From Paraburkholderia aspalathi (GTDB lineage: Bacteria; Pseudomonadota; Gammaproteobacteria; Burkholderiales; Burkholderiaceae): DNA of 64,000 nucleotides. Below the pieces are notes generated by a model. It was given only the letters and a program-made list of their open reading frames with translations. It did no database searches and was not told where the DNA came from. Below are positions 1-8,948 of the stretch, in pieces. The stretch spans positions 152,059 to 216,058 of the forward strand of contig NZ_FPBH01000014.1 in the NCBI RefSeq assembly GCF_900116445.1. Direction: 5' to 3'. The position numbers were made by a program, and so were the translations under genes. Positions within the stretch are counted from its first letter, which is position 1. The number at the start of each line of letters is the position of its first letter.

Positions 1-923
1 TTGGCCGCGAGCTTCTCAACCAGCACGTCGGCGATTTTGCGGTCGACGATCAGCCGCTCCGTCGACATGCAAATCTGCCCCTGGTTAAAGAACGCGCCAA
101 ACGCGATGCCGTCCACCGCGACATCCAGATCGGCATCGTCGAGCACCACCACAGGCGCCTTGCCGCCGAGCTCGAGCAACGCCGGCTTCAGATGCTGCGC
201 GGCATGTTGCGCGACGATGCGCCCAACTCGCGTCGAGCCGGTGAAATTGACCCGCCGCACTGCCGGATGCGCGATCAACCTTTCGACGATCGCCGGCGCA
301 TCTTCAGCCGAATGCGTGATGACGTTCACCACGCCGTCGCCGAGGCCGGCTTCCTGCAACACACTGCCGATCAGTCGATGCACACCGGGACAGCCTTCGG
401 AAGCCTTAAGCACGATTGTGTTGCCGCACGCGAGCGGCATGGCAATTGACCGTGTGCCGAGAATCACCGGCGCATTCCACGGCGCCATACCGAGCACCAC
501 ACCGCACGGCTGGCGCACGGCCATCGCGAGACTGCCCGGCACGTCCGACGGAATCACGTCGCCGTCGATCTGCGTGGTCATCGCAGCAGCTTCGCGCAGC
601 ATGTTGGCGGCCAGCATCACATTAAAGCCGTACCAGTTCGGCATGGCGCCGGTTTCTGCCACACCGGTTTCGATGAACTGCGCGGTGCGCGCATCCATCA
701 GATCCGCTGCAGCCAATAGACGTTTGCGACGTTCGGTCGGCGCCAACGCGGACCATGCCGGGAACGCGCGCGCAGCGGATTCGACCGCCGCATCGGCATC
801 GGCCAACGTGGCGGCAGCCGCACGCGAAGCCGCCACGCCGCTCGCGGGATTGATCCTCTCGAATGTTCTGCCGTCCGATGCGCCACGGCTCTCGCCGCCG
901 ATCAACAATGTCACTTCATGCAT
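1..923 (-). CDS. vdh: Vanillin dehydrogenase (aldehyde dehydrogenase family), 3' end cut by window edge
   Basis: NAD(P)-dependent aldehyde dehydrogenase that would oxidise vanillin or 4-hydroxybenzaldehyde to the acid in the cytoplasm. Reading the minus strand from the ATG at 923 gives MHEVTLLIGGESRGASDGR, then the family's cofactor-binding and catalytic landmarks: PWNAPVILG, NFTGSTRVG, ELGGKAP with the general-base Glu, and FNQGQICMSTER with the catalytic Cys. About 307 codons are visible of the usual ~480; the C-terminus lies left of the window. A GAGGAGA ribosome site precedes the ATG. It lies 85 bp downstream of the hydratase-lyase gene on the same strand, so co-transcription is likely. 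The substrate is inferred from that neighbour; a benzaldehyde or salicylaldehyde dehydrogenase would look similar. Confidence 0.88.
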   Translation of the reverse strand, partial: MHEVTLLIGGESRGASDGRTFERINPASGVAASRAAAATLADADAAVESAARAFPAWSALAPTERRKRLLAAADLMDARTAQFIETGVAETGAMPNWYGFNVMLAANMLREAAAMTTQIDGDVIPSDVPGSLAMAVRQPCGVVLGMAPWNAPVILGTRSIAMPLACGNTIVLKASEGCPGVHRLIGSVLQEAGLGDGVVNVITHSAEDAPAIVERLIAHPAVRRVNFTGSTRVGRIVAQHAAQHLKPALLELGGKAPVVVLDDADLDVAVDGIAFGAFFNQGQICMSTERLIVDRKIADVLVEKLAA

Positions 924-1008
924 GTGTCTCGTCTCCTCGCTATATCTCTCGTCCCGCCAGTCTTCCTGCGCGTGTATCTGCCTGCGCTACCTTAGCGCCG
1001 GCGATAGC

Positions 1009-1836
1009 TCAGCGCTTGTAGGTTTGCAGACCCGGCTTGATCGCCTTCTCGTCGAGGAACTGCTTCAGGCCCTGCTCGCGGCCGCCTTCGGGATCGCGCA
1101 GTTGTGCCTGGTCCAGCTTGGCGTACAGGTAATCCTCGTTCTGATCCCAGGTCAGTTCACGGCAACGCTTGAAACCGTGCTTGGCCGCGCGCAGCACCAC
1201 CGGATTCTTCTGCAACAGCTTGCCTGCGAGAACACGCGTCGCCTCGCGCAGTTCGGCACGCGGCACGCTGTTGTTGACGAGACCCATCCGCGCGGCTTCC
1301 TGCCCCGTGAACGTCTCGCCGGTCATGATGTAGTAAAGCGCCTGACGATGCCCCACGGTATCCGCCATCGCCTTGCTCACCAGGTTGCCCGGCGGAATGC
1401 CCCAGTTGATTTCGGAGAGGCCGAACACGGCTTCGTCAGCGGCGATTGCGAGATCGCACGCCACCAGCGGCGAGAAGCCGCCACCGAAGCACCAGCCGTT
1501 GACCATCGCGATGGTCGGCTTCGCGTACATGCGCAGCAACTGCCATTGCCAGCGGCATGCATCGCGGCGAATCTTTTCTTGCAGGATTTCCGGGCCGGCG
1601 TCGACTTCACGGAAATATTCCTTCAGGTCCATACCGGCGGTCCACGCGTCGCCCTCACCCGTCAGCACGAGAACCTGTGCTTCGGCGTCCAGCTCGACTG
1701 CCTCGAGGACCTCGATCATTTCCTTGTTCAAAGTCGGGCTCATCGCATTGCGCTTCTCTGGGCGATTGAACGTAACCCATGCGATGCCCTCTGCCACATC
1801 GACCTTGACGGTTTTCCAACGACCTTCGTAACTCAT
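1009..1836 (-). CDS. ech: p-Hydroxycinnamoyl-CoA (feruloyl-CoA) hydratase-lyase
   Basis: Crotonase-family enzyme that hydrates feruloyl- or p-coumaroyl-CoA and cleaves the product to vanillin or 4-hydroxybenzaldehyde plus acetyl-CoA. The 275-residue product matches the Pseudomonas HCHL family almost end to end: NRPEKRNAMSPTLN near 24-37, the oxyanion-hole stretch WTAGMDLKEYFREVDAGPE at 65-83, NGWCFGGGFSPLVACDLA at 113-130, and GLSEINWGIPPGN with the catalytic Glu at 142 (Glu143 in Pseudomonas numbering). The gene is divergent from the MarR regulator, and the palindromic operator at 1888-1906 lies between them. The companion feruloyl-CoA synthetase is not in the window and may lie beyond the left edge. 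Confidence 0.95.
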   Translation of the reverse strand: MSYEGRWKTVKVDVAEGIAWVTFNRPEKRNAMSPTLNKEMIEVLEAVELDAEAQVLVLTGEGDAWTAGMDLKEYFREVDAGPEILQEKIRRDACRWQWQLLRMYAKPTIAMVNGWCFGGGFSPLVACDLAIAADEAVFGLSEINWGIPPGNLVSKAMADTVGHRQALYYIMTGETFTGQEAARMGLVNNSVPRAELREATRVLAGKLLQKNPVVLRAAKHGFKRCRELTWDQNEDYLYAKLDQAQLRDPEGGREQGLKQFLDEKAIKPGLQTYKR

Positions 1837-1887
1837 CTACTTTCTCCGTGAATGTTGACCCCTGCAGCGGCCCGATGAGTGCATTTA

Positions 1888-1906
1888 ATATCAGGCTACC
1901 TGATAT
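1888..1906. promoter_or_regulatory. MarR operator, copy 1 (ech/marR divergent promoter)
   Basis: Perfect palindrome ATATCAGG-CTA-CCTGATAT between the divergent hydratase-lyase and MarR genes. Its core TATCAG-N5-CTGATA recurs at 2530-2546 in front of the MFS carrier. Size, symmetry and placement fit a MarR dimer site; binding by the adjacent MarR protein is inferred. Confidence 0.8.
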
Positions 1907-1973
1907 GTAAAGCGGAATTTCGCTGACTCGGTGCAAACCCCTATCGGTCGAATTAACGCAGAGGCGCGCTAAG

Positions 1974-2474
1974 ATGCAGGCTAGACCGGACCTCCAGCCC
2001 ACCATGAGCAAAAATCCAGATTCGCCCGCCGAACCCACCACTACGCGTACCCGTCGCCCGCATCTGCGGTTGGCCTACGTGATCGGAAGTCTCGACCGCA
2101 TCCTGCGGCGCCGCATGACCGAAGCACTCGCACCACTCGGTCTCACGCTTTCGCAATTCACCGCGCTTTCGGTGCTAGACGCAAAGGGGCAGGCGTCCAA
2201 TGCGCAAGTGGCCGAACGCTCCTTCATCACGCCGCAATCGGCCAATGAAGTGATGAACGCCATGGCGAGCCGGAACTGGGTCAGCCGCGAGCCGGACCCG
2301 ACGCACGGCCGCATCGTGCTGCTGCAACTGACCGATGAAGGGCGGGCCGTGCTGCGCGAATGCGAGCAAGCGGTGAAGACGATCGAGAAACAGATGATGG
2401 AAGGTCTCGAGCTCGACACGGCCGGCGTCGTACAAACTCACCTCGAAACTTTCGTGCGCAACCTGCGCGACTAA
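1974..2474 (+). CDS. MarR-family regulator of hydroxycinnamate genes
   Basis: 166-residue winged-helix repressor. The core runs from about residue 35 (LAYVIGSLDRILRRRM) through the recognition region LSQFTALSVLDAKG...QVAERSFITPQSANEVMNAM to the wing EPDPTHGRIVLLQLTDEG near 106-123. A second ATG at 2004 (MSKNPDS) is an equally possible start; neither has a strong ribosome site. It lies between the hydratase-lyase gene and the aromatic-acid carrier, with the same palindrome on both flanks. Related regulators in such loci (CouR/FerC type) are relieved by hydroxycinnamoyl-CoA thioesters; that the ligand is the same here is inference. Confidence 0.88.
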   Translation: MQARPDLQPTMSKNPDSPAEPTTTRTRRPHLRLAYVIGSLDRILRRRMTEALAPLGLTLSQFTALSVLDAKGQASNAQVAERSFITPQSANEVMNAMASRNWVSREPDPTHGRIVLLQLTDEGRAVLRECEQAVKTIEKQMMEGLELDTAGVVQTHLETFVRNLRD

Positions 2475-2529
2475 CTTCTCCGTCTTTGCAAATTGCTAGG
2501 TGTTTTCACCGAAGCATTTGCACTTGTAT

Positions 2530-2546
2530 TATCAGTCTACCTGATA
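2530..2546. promoter_or_regulatory. MarR operator, copy 2 (upstream of MFS carrier)
   Basis: TATCAG-TCTAC-CTGATA, matching the core of the palindrome at 1888-1906 except for one base in the 5-nt centre. It is the main recognisable element in the 380-bp gap between the MarR gene and the MFS carrier, which otherwise holds no supported gene. Confidence 0.78.
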
Positions 2547-2854
2547 TTAAATCCTATCCACGATGCAGCGTGTGGAGACGCGTTGCATCGCGTCGAATCA
2601 AACGGACAGCAACGCAGACATCGAACCGATGTGCTGTGCGCTGCGGCTTTCGCCGGGCGGTTCTTAAGCATTCCTCGATGACCTCGACGGCGGTCTGAGT
2701 CCCGTTTCATCGAGCCGGTCTGGAACACCGGACCGCCCCGACATTGAGCAAACGCAACCGTCTCTGCGCCAAGCCGGCACACCAGACGGCGGCTCCGCAC
2801 CTGCCGCTCTTCATCGACGCCGGAAAACCACGCATTTTAATAAGGATCACTAAC

Positions 2855-4102
2855 GTGAAAAGAGCCGGAATACTACCCTCGACAGAAAGCCTTGCAGGAC
2901 CGGCGACGTCCAGCCGGACAAGCGCCTTTGTCACACTCGGATTGTGTTTTGCCGTCGCGTTGCTCGAAGGGCTCGATCTGCAGTCAGTCGGCATCGCCGC
3001 GCCACGGATGGCGCGCGAGTTCGGTCTCTCGGTCGGGCAAATGGGTCTCGCGTTCAGCGCCGGGACCTTCGGCTTGCTGCCGGGTGCGATGTTCGGCGGA
3101 CGGCTTGCCGATCGGATCGGCCGCAAGCGCGTGCTGGTGATTTCCGCATGCCTGTTCGGCTTGTTGTCGATCGCAACCGCGCTAGTAAGCGACTTTCACA
3201 CGCTGGTGATCGTGCGGGTGCTGACGGGCATTGGTCTTGGCGGTGCATTGCCTAACCTGATCGCGTTGTCGTCGGAAGCGGTCGAGCCGCGCTCGCGCAG
3301 CACCGCCGTGAGCGTGATGTATTGCGGCATTCCGTTCGGCGGCGTGATCGCTTCGGTGATCGGCGTGTTGAGCGCGGGCGACACCGAGTGGCGGCACATC
3401 TTCTATGTCGGCGGCGCAGGGCCGCTCGTGCTGGTGCCGCTGTTACTCGTGTTTCTCGCGGATTCGAAGGCATTCACTCAAGCCTCCCGAGACGGTCAGG
3501 CGAAGCCCGCGCCGGTGGGCGAAATCCTGTTCGGCGGTACACGCGGCCTCTCGACCGTGCAGATCTGGGTCAGCTATTTCTGCACGCTGATCGTCCTCTA
3601 CTTCCTGCTCAACTGGCTGCCTTCATTGATGGCCGCAAGCGGTCTGTCACGCGCACAAGTGGGCTATGTGCAGATTTTCTTCAACATCGGCGGCGGCATC
3701 GGCGCGTTGTGCATCGGCATGTTGATGGACCGGATGCGTTCGGGTCTCGTCGTGGCGGGCATGTATGTCGGGATCATCGCGTCGCTCGCGGCGCTCTCGA
3801 TGGCGCCCGGTTTCGGCGCGCTCGCCACCTCCGCTTTCTTCGCGGGGATGTTCGTGATCGGTGGGCAATCGGTGCTGTACGCACTCTCGGCCGCGTTCTA
3901 TCCGACTGCCATGCGCGGCACCGGCGTCGGCGCGGCGGTGGCGGTGGGCCGTATCGGCTCGGTGGTCGGACCGCTGGCAGCAGGTCAATTGCTGGCGATG
4001 GGGCGCAGTTCGTCGACGGTGATCGGCGCGAGCATTCCCGTCACGCTGATCGCCGCCGCGGCTGCGCTGTTGTTGCTACGCCGTCCGCGTGCTGACAACT
4101 GA
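2855..4102 (+). CDS. MFS transporter, aromatic acid:H+ symporter type
   Basis: Twelve-helix major facilitator of about 415 residues. Helix 1 carries the EGLDLQ acidic motif typical of the aromatic acid/H+ symport group. The cytoplasmic loop 2-3 motif GGRLADRIGRKRV and its pseudo-repeat GMLMDRMRS are present. I chose the GTG at 2855 because AAGGAT precedes it at good spacing; an in-frame TTG at 2744 would add 37 residues with no membrane character. Placement between the MarR operator and the porin/esterase genes suggests uptake of ferulate, p-coumarate or a related acid. The exact substrate is not determinable. Confidence 0.85.
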   Translation: MKRAGILPSTESLAGPATSSRTSAFVTLGLCFAVALLEGLDLQSVGIAAPRMAREFGLSVGQMGLAFSAGTFGLLPGAMFGGRLADRIGRKRVLVISACLFGLLSIATALVSDFHTLVIVRVLTGIGLGGALPNLIALSSEAVEPRSRSTAVSVMYCGIPFGGVIASVIGVLSAGDTEWRHIFYVGGAGPLVLVPLLLVFLADSKAFTQASRDGQAKPAPVGEILFGGTRGLSTVQIWVSYFCTLIVLYFLLNWLPSLMAASGLSRAQVGYVQIFFNIGGGIGALCIGMLMDRMRSGLVVAGMYVGIIASLAALSMAPGFGALATSAFFAGMFVIGGQSVLYALSAAFYPTAMRGTGVGAAVAVGRIGSVVGPLAAGQLLAMGRSSSTVIGASIPVTLIAAAAALLLLRRPRADN

Positions 4103-4187
4103 CCGGACCAGGCAAGAAGACTCAAGAAGATTCAAGAAAACCCACCAACAACAACCACATTCGATCAACGGTTTGGAGACACCCAGC

Positions 4188-5327
4188 ATGCAAGCATCCA
4201 CACGCATTCTTCTTTGCAGCGCATTGTGCGCCGTCAGCGGTGCCGCGGCGGCTCAATCGAGCGTAACGCTCTACGGCATCATCGACACCGGCATCGAATA
4301 CGTATCGCACGCAAACGCCGCGGGCAAAAGCGTCTTTCGCATGCCGTCGGTCACCGGCGAACTGCCTTCGCGTTGGGGCCTGCGCGGTAATGAAGATCTG
4401 GGCGGCGGCTATAGCGCGGTATTCACGCTGGAAAGCGGTTTCAACGTGCGCGCCGGCGATCTCGGTCAGGGCGGCCGATTGTTCGGACGTCAGGCATTCG
4501 TCGGCATCAAGAGTCCGTACGGCACCGTTTCGTTCGGGCGACAGTACACGATGACGTATCTCGCGCTGATGGGCGCGGACCTGATTGGTCCGGACATCTA
4601 CGGGCTGGGCTCGCTCGACGCCTACGTGCCGAACGCCCGCGCCGACAATTCGGTGAGCTACCTCGGCACTTATGCGGGCGTGACGCTCGGCGCGAACTAT
4701 TCATTCGGCCGCGACGCGGCGGGCACCGGCAACTCGCCGGGCCAGGGCACCTGCAGCGGCTCTGTCGCCGGGCATGCAACGGAATGCCGCGAGTGGTCGG
4801 TGATGTTGAAGTACGACGCGCCGCTGTTCGGCGTTGCGGCGTCGTATGAAGAGCAACGCGGCGGGAGCACTGCTGCGGCGAACTTCTTCGACGGCGTTGC
4901 GCCCATTCCGCTCACCAATGCCACCGACAAAGACATTCGCACCCACGTCAGCGCCTACGCCAATATCGGCAAGGCAAAGATCGGCGCGGGCTGGCTCAAT
5001 CGCCGGGTCGAACCATCAGCCGTCACGATTGCAGCGGTGCGCTCGAATCTGTTCTTCGTGGGCGCCTCGTACTTCGTAACGCCGGCCTTCATCGTTGACG
5101 GCGAGGTCTATCACATCACCAATAGCGAGCACGACACGCGCGCCACGATGGGCACGCTGCGCACCACCTATCTGCTGTCGAAACGCACCGCCGTCTACGC
5201 GCAGGGCTCGTATCTCGCCAACAGCGCGAAGGCCCGCTACTCGGTCAGCGCCGGAGGCGGCGGCACGACACCCACGGCGGGCACCGGCCAGACCGGCGTA
5301 ATGCTCGGCATTCGTCACTCGTTCTAG
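4188..5327 (+). CDS. Gram-negative trimeric porin (OmpC-like)
   Basis: Outer-membrane general porin of 379 residues. A Sec signal peptide (MQASTRILLCSALCAVSGAAAAQ) is followed by the standard betaproteobacterial opening SSVTLYGIIDTGIEYVSHA, then SRWGLRGNEDLGGGYSAVF, FGRQAFVGI and a C-terminal strand ending GVMLGIRHSF with terminal Phe. The ATG at 4188 follows GGAGAC; upstream in-frame codons are polar and unlike a signal. It starts 85 bp after the MFS carrier and 10 bp before the esterase gene, so a carrier-porin-esterase transcript is likely. It would bring aromatic acids or esters across the outer membrane. Confidence 0.92.
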   Translation: MQASTRILLCSALCAVSGAAAAQSSVTLYGIIDTGIEYVSHANAAGKSVFRMPSVTGELPSRWGLRGNEDLGGGYSAVFTLESGFNVRAGDLGQGGRLFGRQAFVGIKSPYGTVSFGRQYTMTYLALMGADLIGPDIYGLGSLDAYVPNARADNSVSYLGTYAGVTLGANYSFGRDAAGTGNSPGQGTCSGSVAGHATECREWSVMLKYDAPLFGVAASYEEQRGGSTAAANFFDGVAPIPLTNATDKDIRTHVSAYANIGKAKIGAGWLNRRVEPSAVTIAAVRSNLFFVGASYFVTPAFIVDGEVYHITNSEHDTRATMGTLRTTYLLSKRTAVYAQGSYLANSAKARYSVSAGGGGTTPTAGTGQTGVMLGIRHSF

Positions 5328-5337
5328 GGGATACCGC

Positions 5338-7065
5338 ATGAAGCACACATCCATCGCACTGGCTGCAGCGGCGGCACTGACTCTCGCCGCGTGTGGCGGC
5401 AATGATGTCAGCGACCCGGCCACCACGAGCACGAATGCCCTGCCACAACTGAATGCGGCGACTCCCGGCACACTCGCCGGCAATTGCGCCGCGCTCGCCG
5501 CGAAACTCACGTTCGCCAACACCGTCTTCACCTCGGTGTCAGACGTCGCGGCCGGCACGCTCAAGGTGGCCGGCAAACCGATCGCCGAGCACTGCCTGAT
5601 CCAGGGCAGCATGAATCAGCGCGTGAGCGGCGTCGATGGCAAGACGTACGCCATCGGCTTCGAGATGCGTCTGCCGCTGGCATGGAACGGGCGCTTCTTC
5701 TATCAGGCCAATGGCGGACTTGATGGGAATGTGGCGACCGCCACCGGTGAAATCGGCGGCGGCGGCCCGACCAACGACGCGCTCAACATGGGCTTCGCTG
5801 TAATCAGTTCGGACGCAGGCCACAGCGCGTCGCAAAACCCGCTGTTCGGCCTCGACCCGCAAGCACGCCTCGACTACGGCTACAACGCAGTCGCCACGCT
5901 CACGCCGATGGCCAAGCAGGTGATCAAACTCGCCTACGGCAAAGGGCCGGACCGCAGTTATTTCGACGGTTGCTCCAACGGTGGCCGTCATGCATTGGTC
6001 GCGGCGGCACGTTCTTCGGCGCAATACGACGGGATCATTGCCGGCGACCCGGGCTTCCACTTGCCGAAGGCGGCAATCGGCGAAATGTGGAGCGCGCAGC
6101 AATTGGCCAAGGTGGCGACCGCCGCAACCACGAACGGCCTGCCCGACATCACGACCGGCTTTACCGCAGCGGAACGTCAGATGGTGGCCTCGAAGATACT
6201 GGCCAAATGCGATTCACTCGACGGCGCCAGCGACGGCCTCATTCAGGATATCAAGGCATGCCAGGCAAATTTCAGCCTGGCGACAGACGTACCCATCTGC
6301 ACGAACAACGTGCGCGACGGAACCTGTCTGACGAGCGCGCAGAAGGACGCGATCGGCAACGTCTTCTCAGGCGCACGCAACAGCGCCGGCACGGCCTTGT
6401 ATTCGAGCTTTCCATACGACGCCGGGCTCGGCCCGGGCTGGTCGGCATGGAAGCAGGCGAACTCGATCACCCTTGATCCCGCCGCAGCGGCATTCACGTT
6501 CACCACGCCGCCACAGAGCGCATCGGTGTTGAGCCAGTTGTCGGCCTACGCGCTGAACTTCAGCATGGATACCGACGCGCCGAAGATCTTCGCCACGAGT
6601 GGCGTGTATAGCGAGTCCGCCTGGTCGTTCATGACGCCGCCCGACGAGACCAACCTCAGTGCGTTGAAGCAACGCGGTGCAAAGCTCATGGTTTATCACG
6701 GCACGAGCGACCCGGTGTTTTCGTCGAACGATACGACCGACTGGTACCAGCGGCTCACGGCAGCCAATGGCGGCGACGCCTCGAACTTCGCCCGTCTCTA
6801 CACGATCGCCGGCATGAACCACTGCTCCGGCGGTCCGAGCACCGACCAGTTCGACATGCTCACGCCGATGATCGCCTGGGTCGAACAGGGTAAGGCGCCG
6901 GACAGCGTGGTCGCCACCGCGCGCGATGCGAGCAATGTCGTGCCGAACACGGACGTGCCGGCCGATTGGGGTGCGGGACGCACGCGGCCGCTCTGTGCGT
7001 ATCCGAAAGTCGCCCGTTATCAAGGCGGCGATATTAATGCCGCGAGCAGTTTCGCGTGTAGCTAA
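5338..7065 (+). CDS. Tannase/feruloyl esterase family lipoprotein
   Basis: Alpha/beta hydrolase of 575 residues that would release hydroxycinnamic or gallic acid from esters. A lipoprotein signal ends at LAAC (Cys19). Key features are GCSNGG with nucleophile Ser213 next to Cys212, YHGTSDPVF with Asp458, and GMNHCSGG with His495 next to Cys496. This is the CS-D-HC arrangement known for the family, where a disulfide joins the two Cys beside the triad. A calcium-loop-like CDSLDGASDGLIQD lies near 291-304. A lipid anchor suggests attachment to the envelope rather than free secretion. Ten bases separate it from the porin. The natural substrate is inferred from the ferulate context. Confidence 0.9.
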   Translation: MKHTSIALAAAAALTLAACGGNDVSDPATTSTNALPQLNAATPGTLAGNCAALAAKLTFANTVFTSVSDVAAGTLKVAGKPIAEHCLIQGSMNQRVSGVDGKTYAIGFEMRLPLAWNGRFFYQANGGLDGNVATATGEIGGGGPTNDALNMGFAVISSDAGHSASQNPLFGLDPQARLDYGYNAVATLTPMAKQVIKLAYGKGPDRSYFDGCSNGGRHALVAAARSSAQYDGIIAGDPGFHLPKAAIGEMWSAQQLAKVATAATTNGLPDITTGFTAAERQMVASKILAKCDSLDGASDGLIQDIKACQANFSLATDVPICTNNVRDGTCLTSAQKDAIGNVFSGARNSAGTALYSSFPYDAGLGPGWSAWKQANSITLDPAAAAFTFTTPPQSASVLSQLSAYALNFSMDTDAPKIFATSGVYSESAWSFMTPPDETNLSALKQRGAKLMVYHGTSDPVFSSNDTTDWYQRLTAANGGDASNFARLYTIAGMNHCSGGPSTDQFDMLTPMIAWVEQGKAPDSVVATARDASNVVPNTDVPADWGAGRTRPLCAYPKVARYQGGDINAASSFACS

Positions 7066-7466
7066 GGCGCAACTGGCGCATTGCCGCGCCATTACCGACC
7101 CAGCGGAAAACACCTCATCCTCGCGCATGACGGGCACTTTGCATGCGCGAGGGATATCTCATCTCCTCCATTGCCGTGCCCCCTTCGTTGCATCGATTTG
7201 AAAAAAACACCGCCACACTCCCGCTGCCCCGCCCTGTAAGCCCCCTCTCTCGCGCCCCTTGCGCACGCTGCGCGCTGGCCTCTCCCTTGCTGCTCACCAA
7301 GCGGGAGGCGGGCGCAGCCAGGTTTCCCCTCACCGAATGCCGACACGCTTAGCGGCGCCCACGACCAGGAACGCGAATTGCTGGCGCGGTTAGGTTGAGC
7401 GACGCACCTCCGCTTGATTTCATTTGCAAGCTGTCGCTCCTCCGTACTTTGAACGACATATCGACA
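7066..7466. other. Intergenic, no gene seen
   Basis: About 400 bp between the esterase and the KaiC-like gene. It contains C-rich and GCGC-rich runs but no coding frame, RNA gene or clear promoter that I can support. Confidence 0.5.
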
Positions 7467-8942
7467 ATGACTATCCACGAATCTCAGACACCTTCCCGCT
7501 CCAACATCGAAACAGGTGTCCCCGGTTTCGACGAGATCCTGGGCGGAGGTCTGGTCAGCGGCGGCGTCTATCTGCTGGAAGGCATGGCCGGTGCAGGCAA
7601 AACGATTCTGTCGAGCCAGATCGGCTTTCATCGTGTCAGCAAGGGCGAAAAGGTGCTCTACGTGACCCTGATCGCCGAGTCGCACGACAAGTTGCTGGCG
7701 CACCTCAAAGGCCTGAGCTTCTTCGACGAAACCGCCGTCGCGCAGCAAATGCTGTTCGTGTCCGGCTATCACGAGCTGATGCAGGACGGTCTCGATGGCT
7801 TCCTCAAGCTGATTGCGTCGAGCATTTACGACCATCGGCCGAGCCTCATGATCATCGACGGCTTTCGCAGCGCACGCGAATTCAGCGAAACCGAATTGTC
7901 GCTATCGAAGTTCATCCACGAACTGAACGCGCTGGCCGCGGCAATGGATTGCACCACGCTGTTGCTCGCGCCGCTCTCCGGCAACGAACCGCACCCCGAG
8001 CACACGCTGGTTGACGGTCTGATCGAGCTGAACCGCTATAACGACGGCATGCGCCGTGGACGCGAAATCGAAGTGCACAAGATGCGGGCGCGCAACCATC
8101 TGATGGGCAAGCATTTCTTTCGCATCGCCGAAAGCGGGCTTCTGATGTTCCCGCGCCTGGAATCGCAATGCGCCGCGCAACCAGGCCCGGTCGATCTGAA
8201 AACACGGCTCGGCTTCGGTCTCCCGCATCTCGACAATCTGCTCGGCGGCGGTTTTGCTCAAGGTTCCACGACCACGCTGATCGGGCCGTCAGGTGTCGGC
8301 AAGACCCTGCTCTGCCTGCAGTTTCTCGCGGCCGGCGTGGCGCGCGGCGAACGCTGCGCGTACCTGGGATTTTACGAAGGGCCGCAGCGGCTGGTCGGCA
8401 AAGCCGAGGCCGTCTCGATCGATCTCGCCGACGCGTACGACGACGGCCGCCTCATGATTCAATGGCAACCCGCCATTGAACTCGCGATCGACGAACTCGC
8501 GGCGGTTGCGCTTGCCACGGTCAAGCAGAGCGGTGCGAAGCGGATCGTGATCGACGGCGTGGAAGGCTTTCGCGATTCCGCCTTGCGAACCGAACGCTTC
8601 GGCCTGTTCCTGAATGCCTTGCTTCATCAACTGAGGGAAGCCTGCGTCACCACGATACTGACTGAGGAGTTGCCGCTTTACGCCGACCCCGGACACGCGA
8701 AGAGCGTGCGGGTCTCCGCCTTGACCGAAAACCTTGTGCTGCTGCGCTACGCCGAAACGGACACGGGTTTGCGACGCATGATTTCGGTGGTCAAGCAACG
8801 CGAAAGCGCGCACGACACGTCGCTGCGCGAGCTCCTCATTTCGTCTCAGGGCCTCGACGTAATCGAAAGCCCGCTCAGCCCCGCCAACGTGGTTTCAGCG
8901 CAAGGCCTGTCGGCCACGCTGACGCCGCGACGAGAAACGTAG
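7467..8942 (+). CDS. KaiC-like double RecA-fold ATPase
   Basis: Two tandem KaiC/RadA-type ATPase domains in about 491 residues. Domain 1 has TGVPGFDEILGGGLVSGGVYLLEG followed by the Walker A GMAGAGKT at 39-46 and a Walker B around LMIIDGFR. Domain 2 repeats the pattern with GLPHLDNLLGGGF, Walker A GPSGVGKT at 273-280 and RIVIDGVEG. The start is uncertain: the ATG at 7467 begins just before the conserved part, while an in-frame TTG at 7395 is also possible and neither has a good ribosome site. The next gene, 6 bp on, is a lone receiver protein. Such pairs occur outside cyanobacteria and are thought to act in signalling, not in a clock; the role here is unknown. Confidence 0.82.
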   Translation: MTIHESQTPSRSNIETGVPGFDEILGGGLVSGGVYLLEGMAGAGKTILSSQIGFHRVSKGEKVLYVTLIAESHDKLLAHLKGLSFFDETAVAQQMLFVSGYHELMQDGLDGFLKLIASSIYDHRPSLMIIDGFRSAREFSETELSLSKFIHELNALAAAMDCTTLLLAPLSGNEPHPEHTLVDGLIELNRYNDGMRRGREIEVHKMRARNHLMGKHFFRIAESGLLMFPRLESQCAAQPGPVDLKTRLGFGLPHLDNLLGGGFAQGSTTTLIGPSGVGKTLLCLQFLAAGVARGERCAYLGFYEGPQRLVGKAEAVSIDLADAYDDGRLMIQWQPAIELAIDELAAVALATVKQSGAKRIVIDGVEGFRDSALRTERFGLFLNALLHQLREACVTTILTEELPLYADPGHAKSVRVSALTENLVLLRYAETDTGLRRMISVVKQRESAHDTSLRELLISSQGLDVIESPLSPANVVSAQGLSATLTPRRET

Positions 8943-8948
8943 CCACCC

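Noticed and set aside
1..1851. 616-codon open frame on the plus strand
   Set aside because: It runs antisense through vanillin dehydrogenase and the hydratase-lyase, both clear family members. Its translation is Ser/Arg-rich with no domain.
5016..5612. 198-codon minus-strand frame opposite the porin and esterase genes
   Set aside because: Antisense to two well-supported genes and without a ribosome site or domain.
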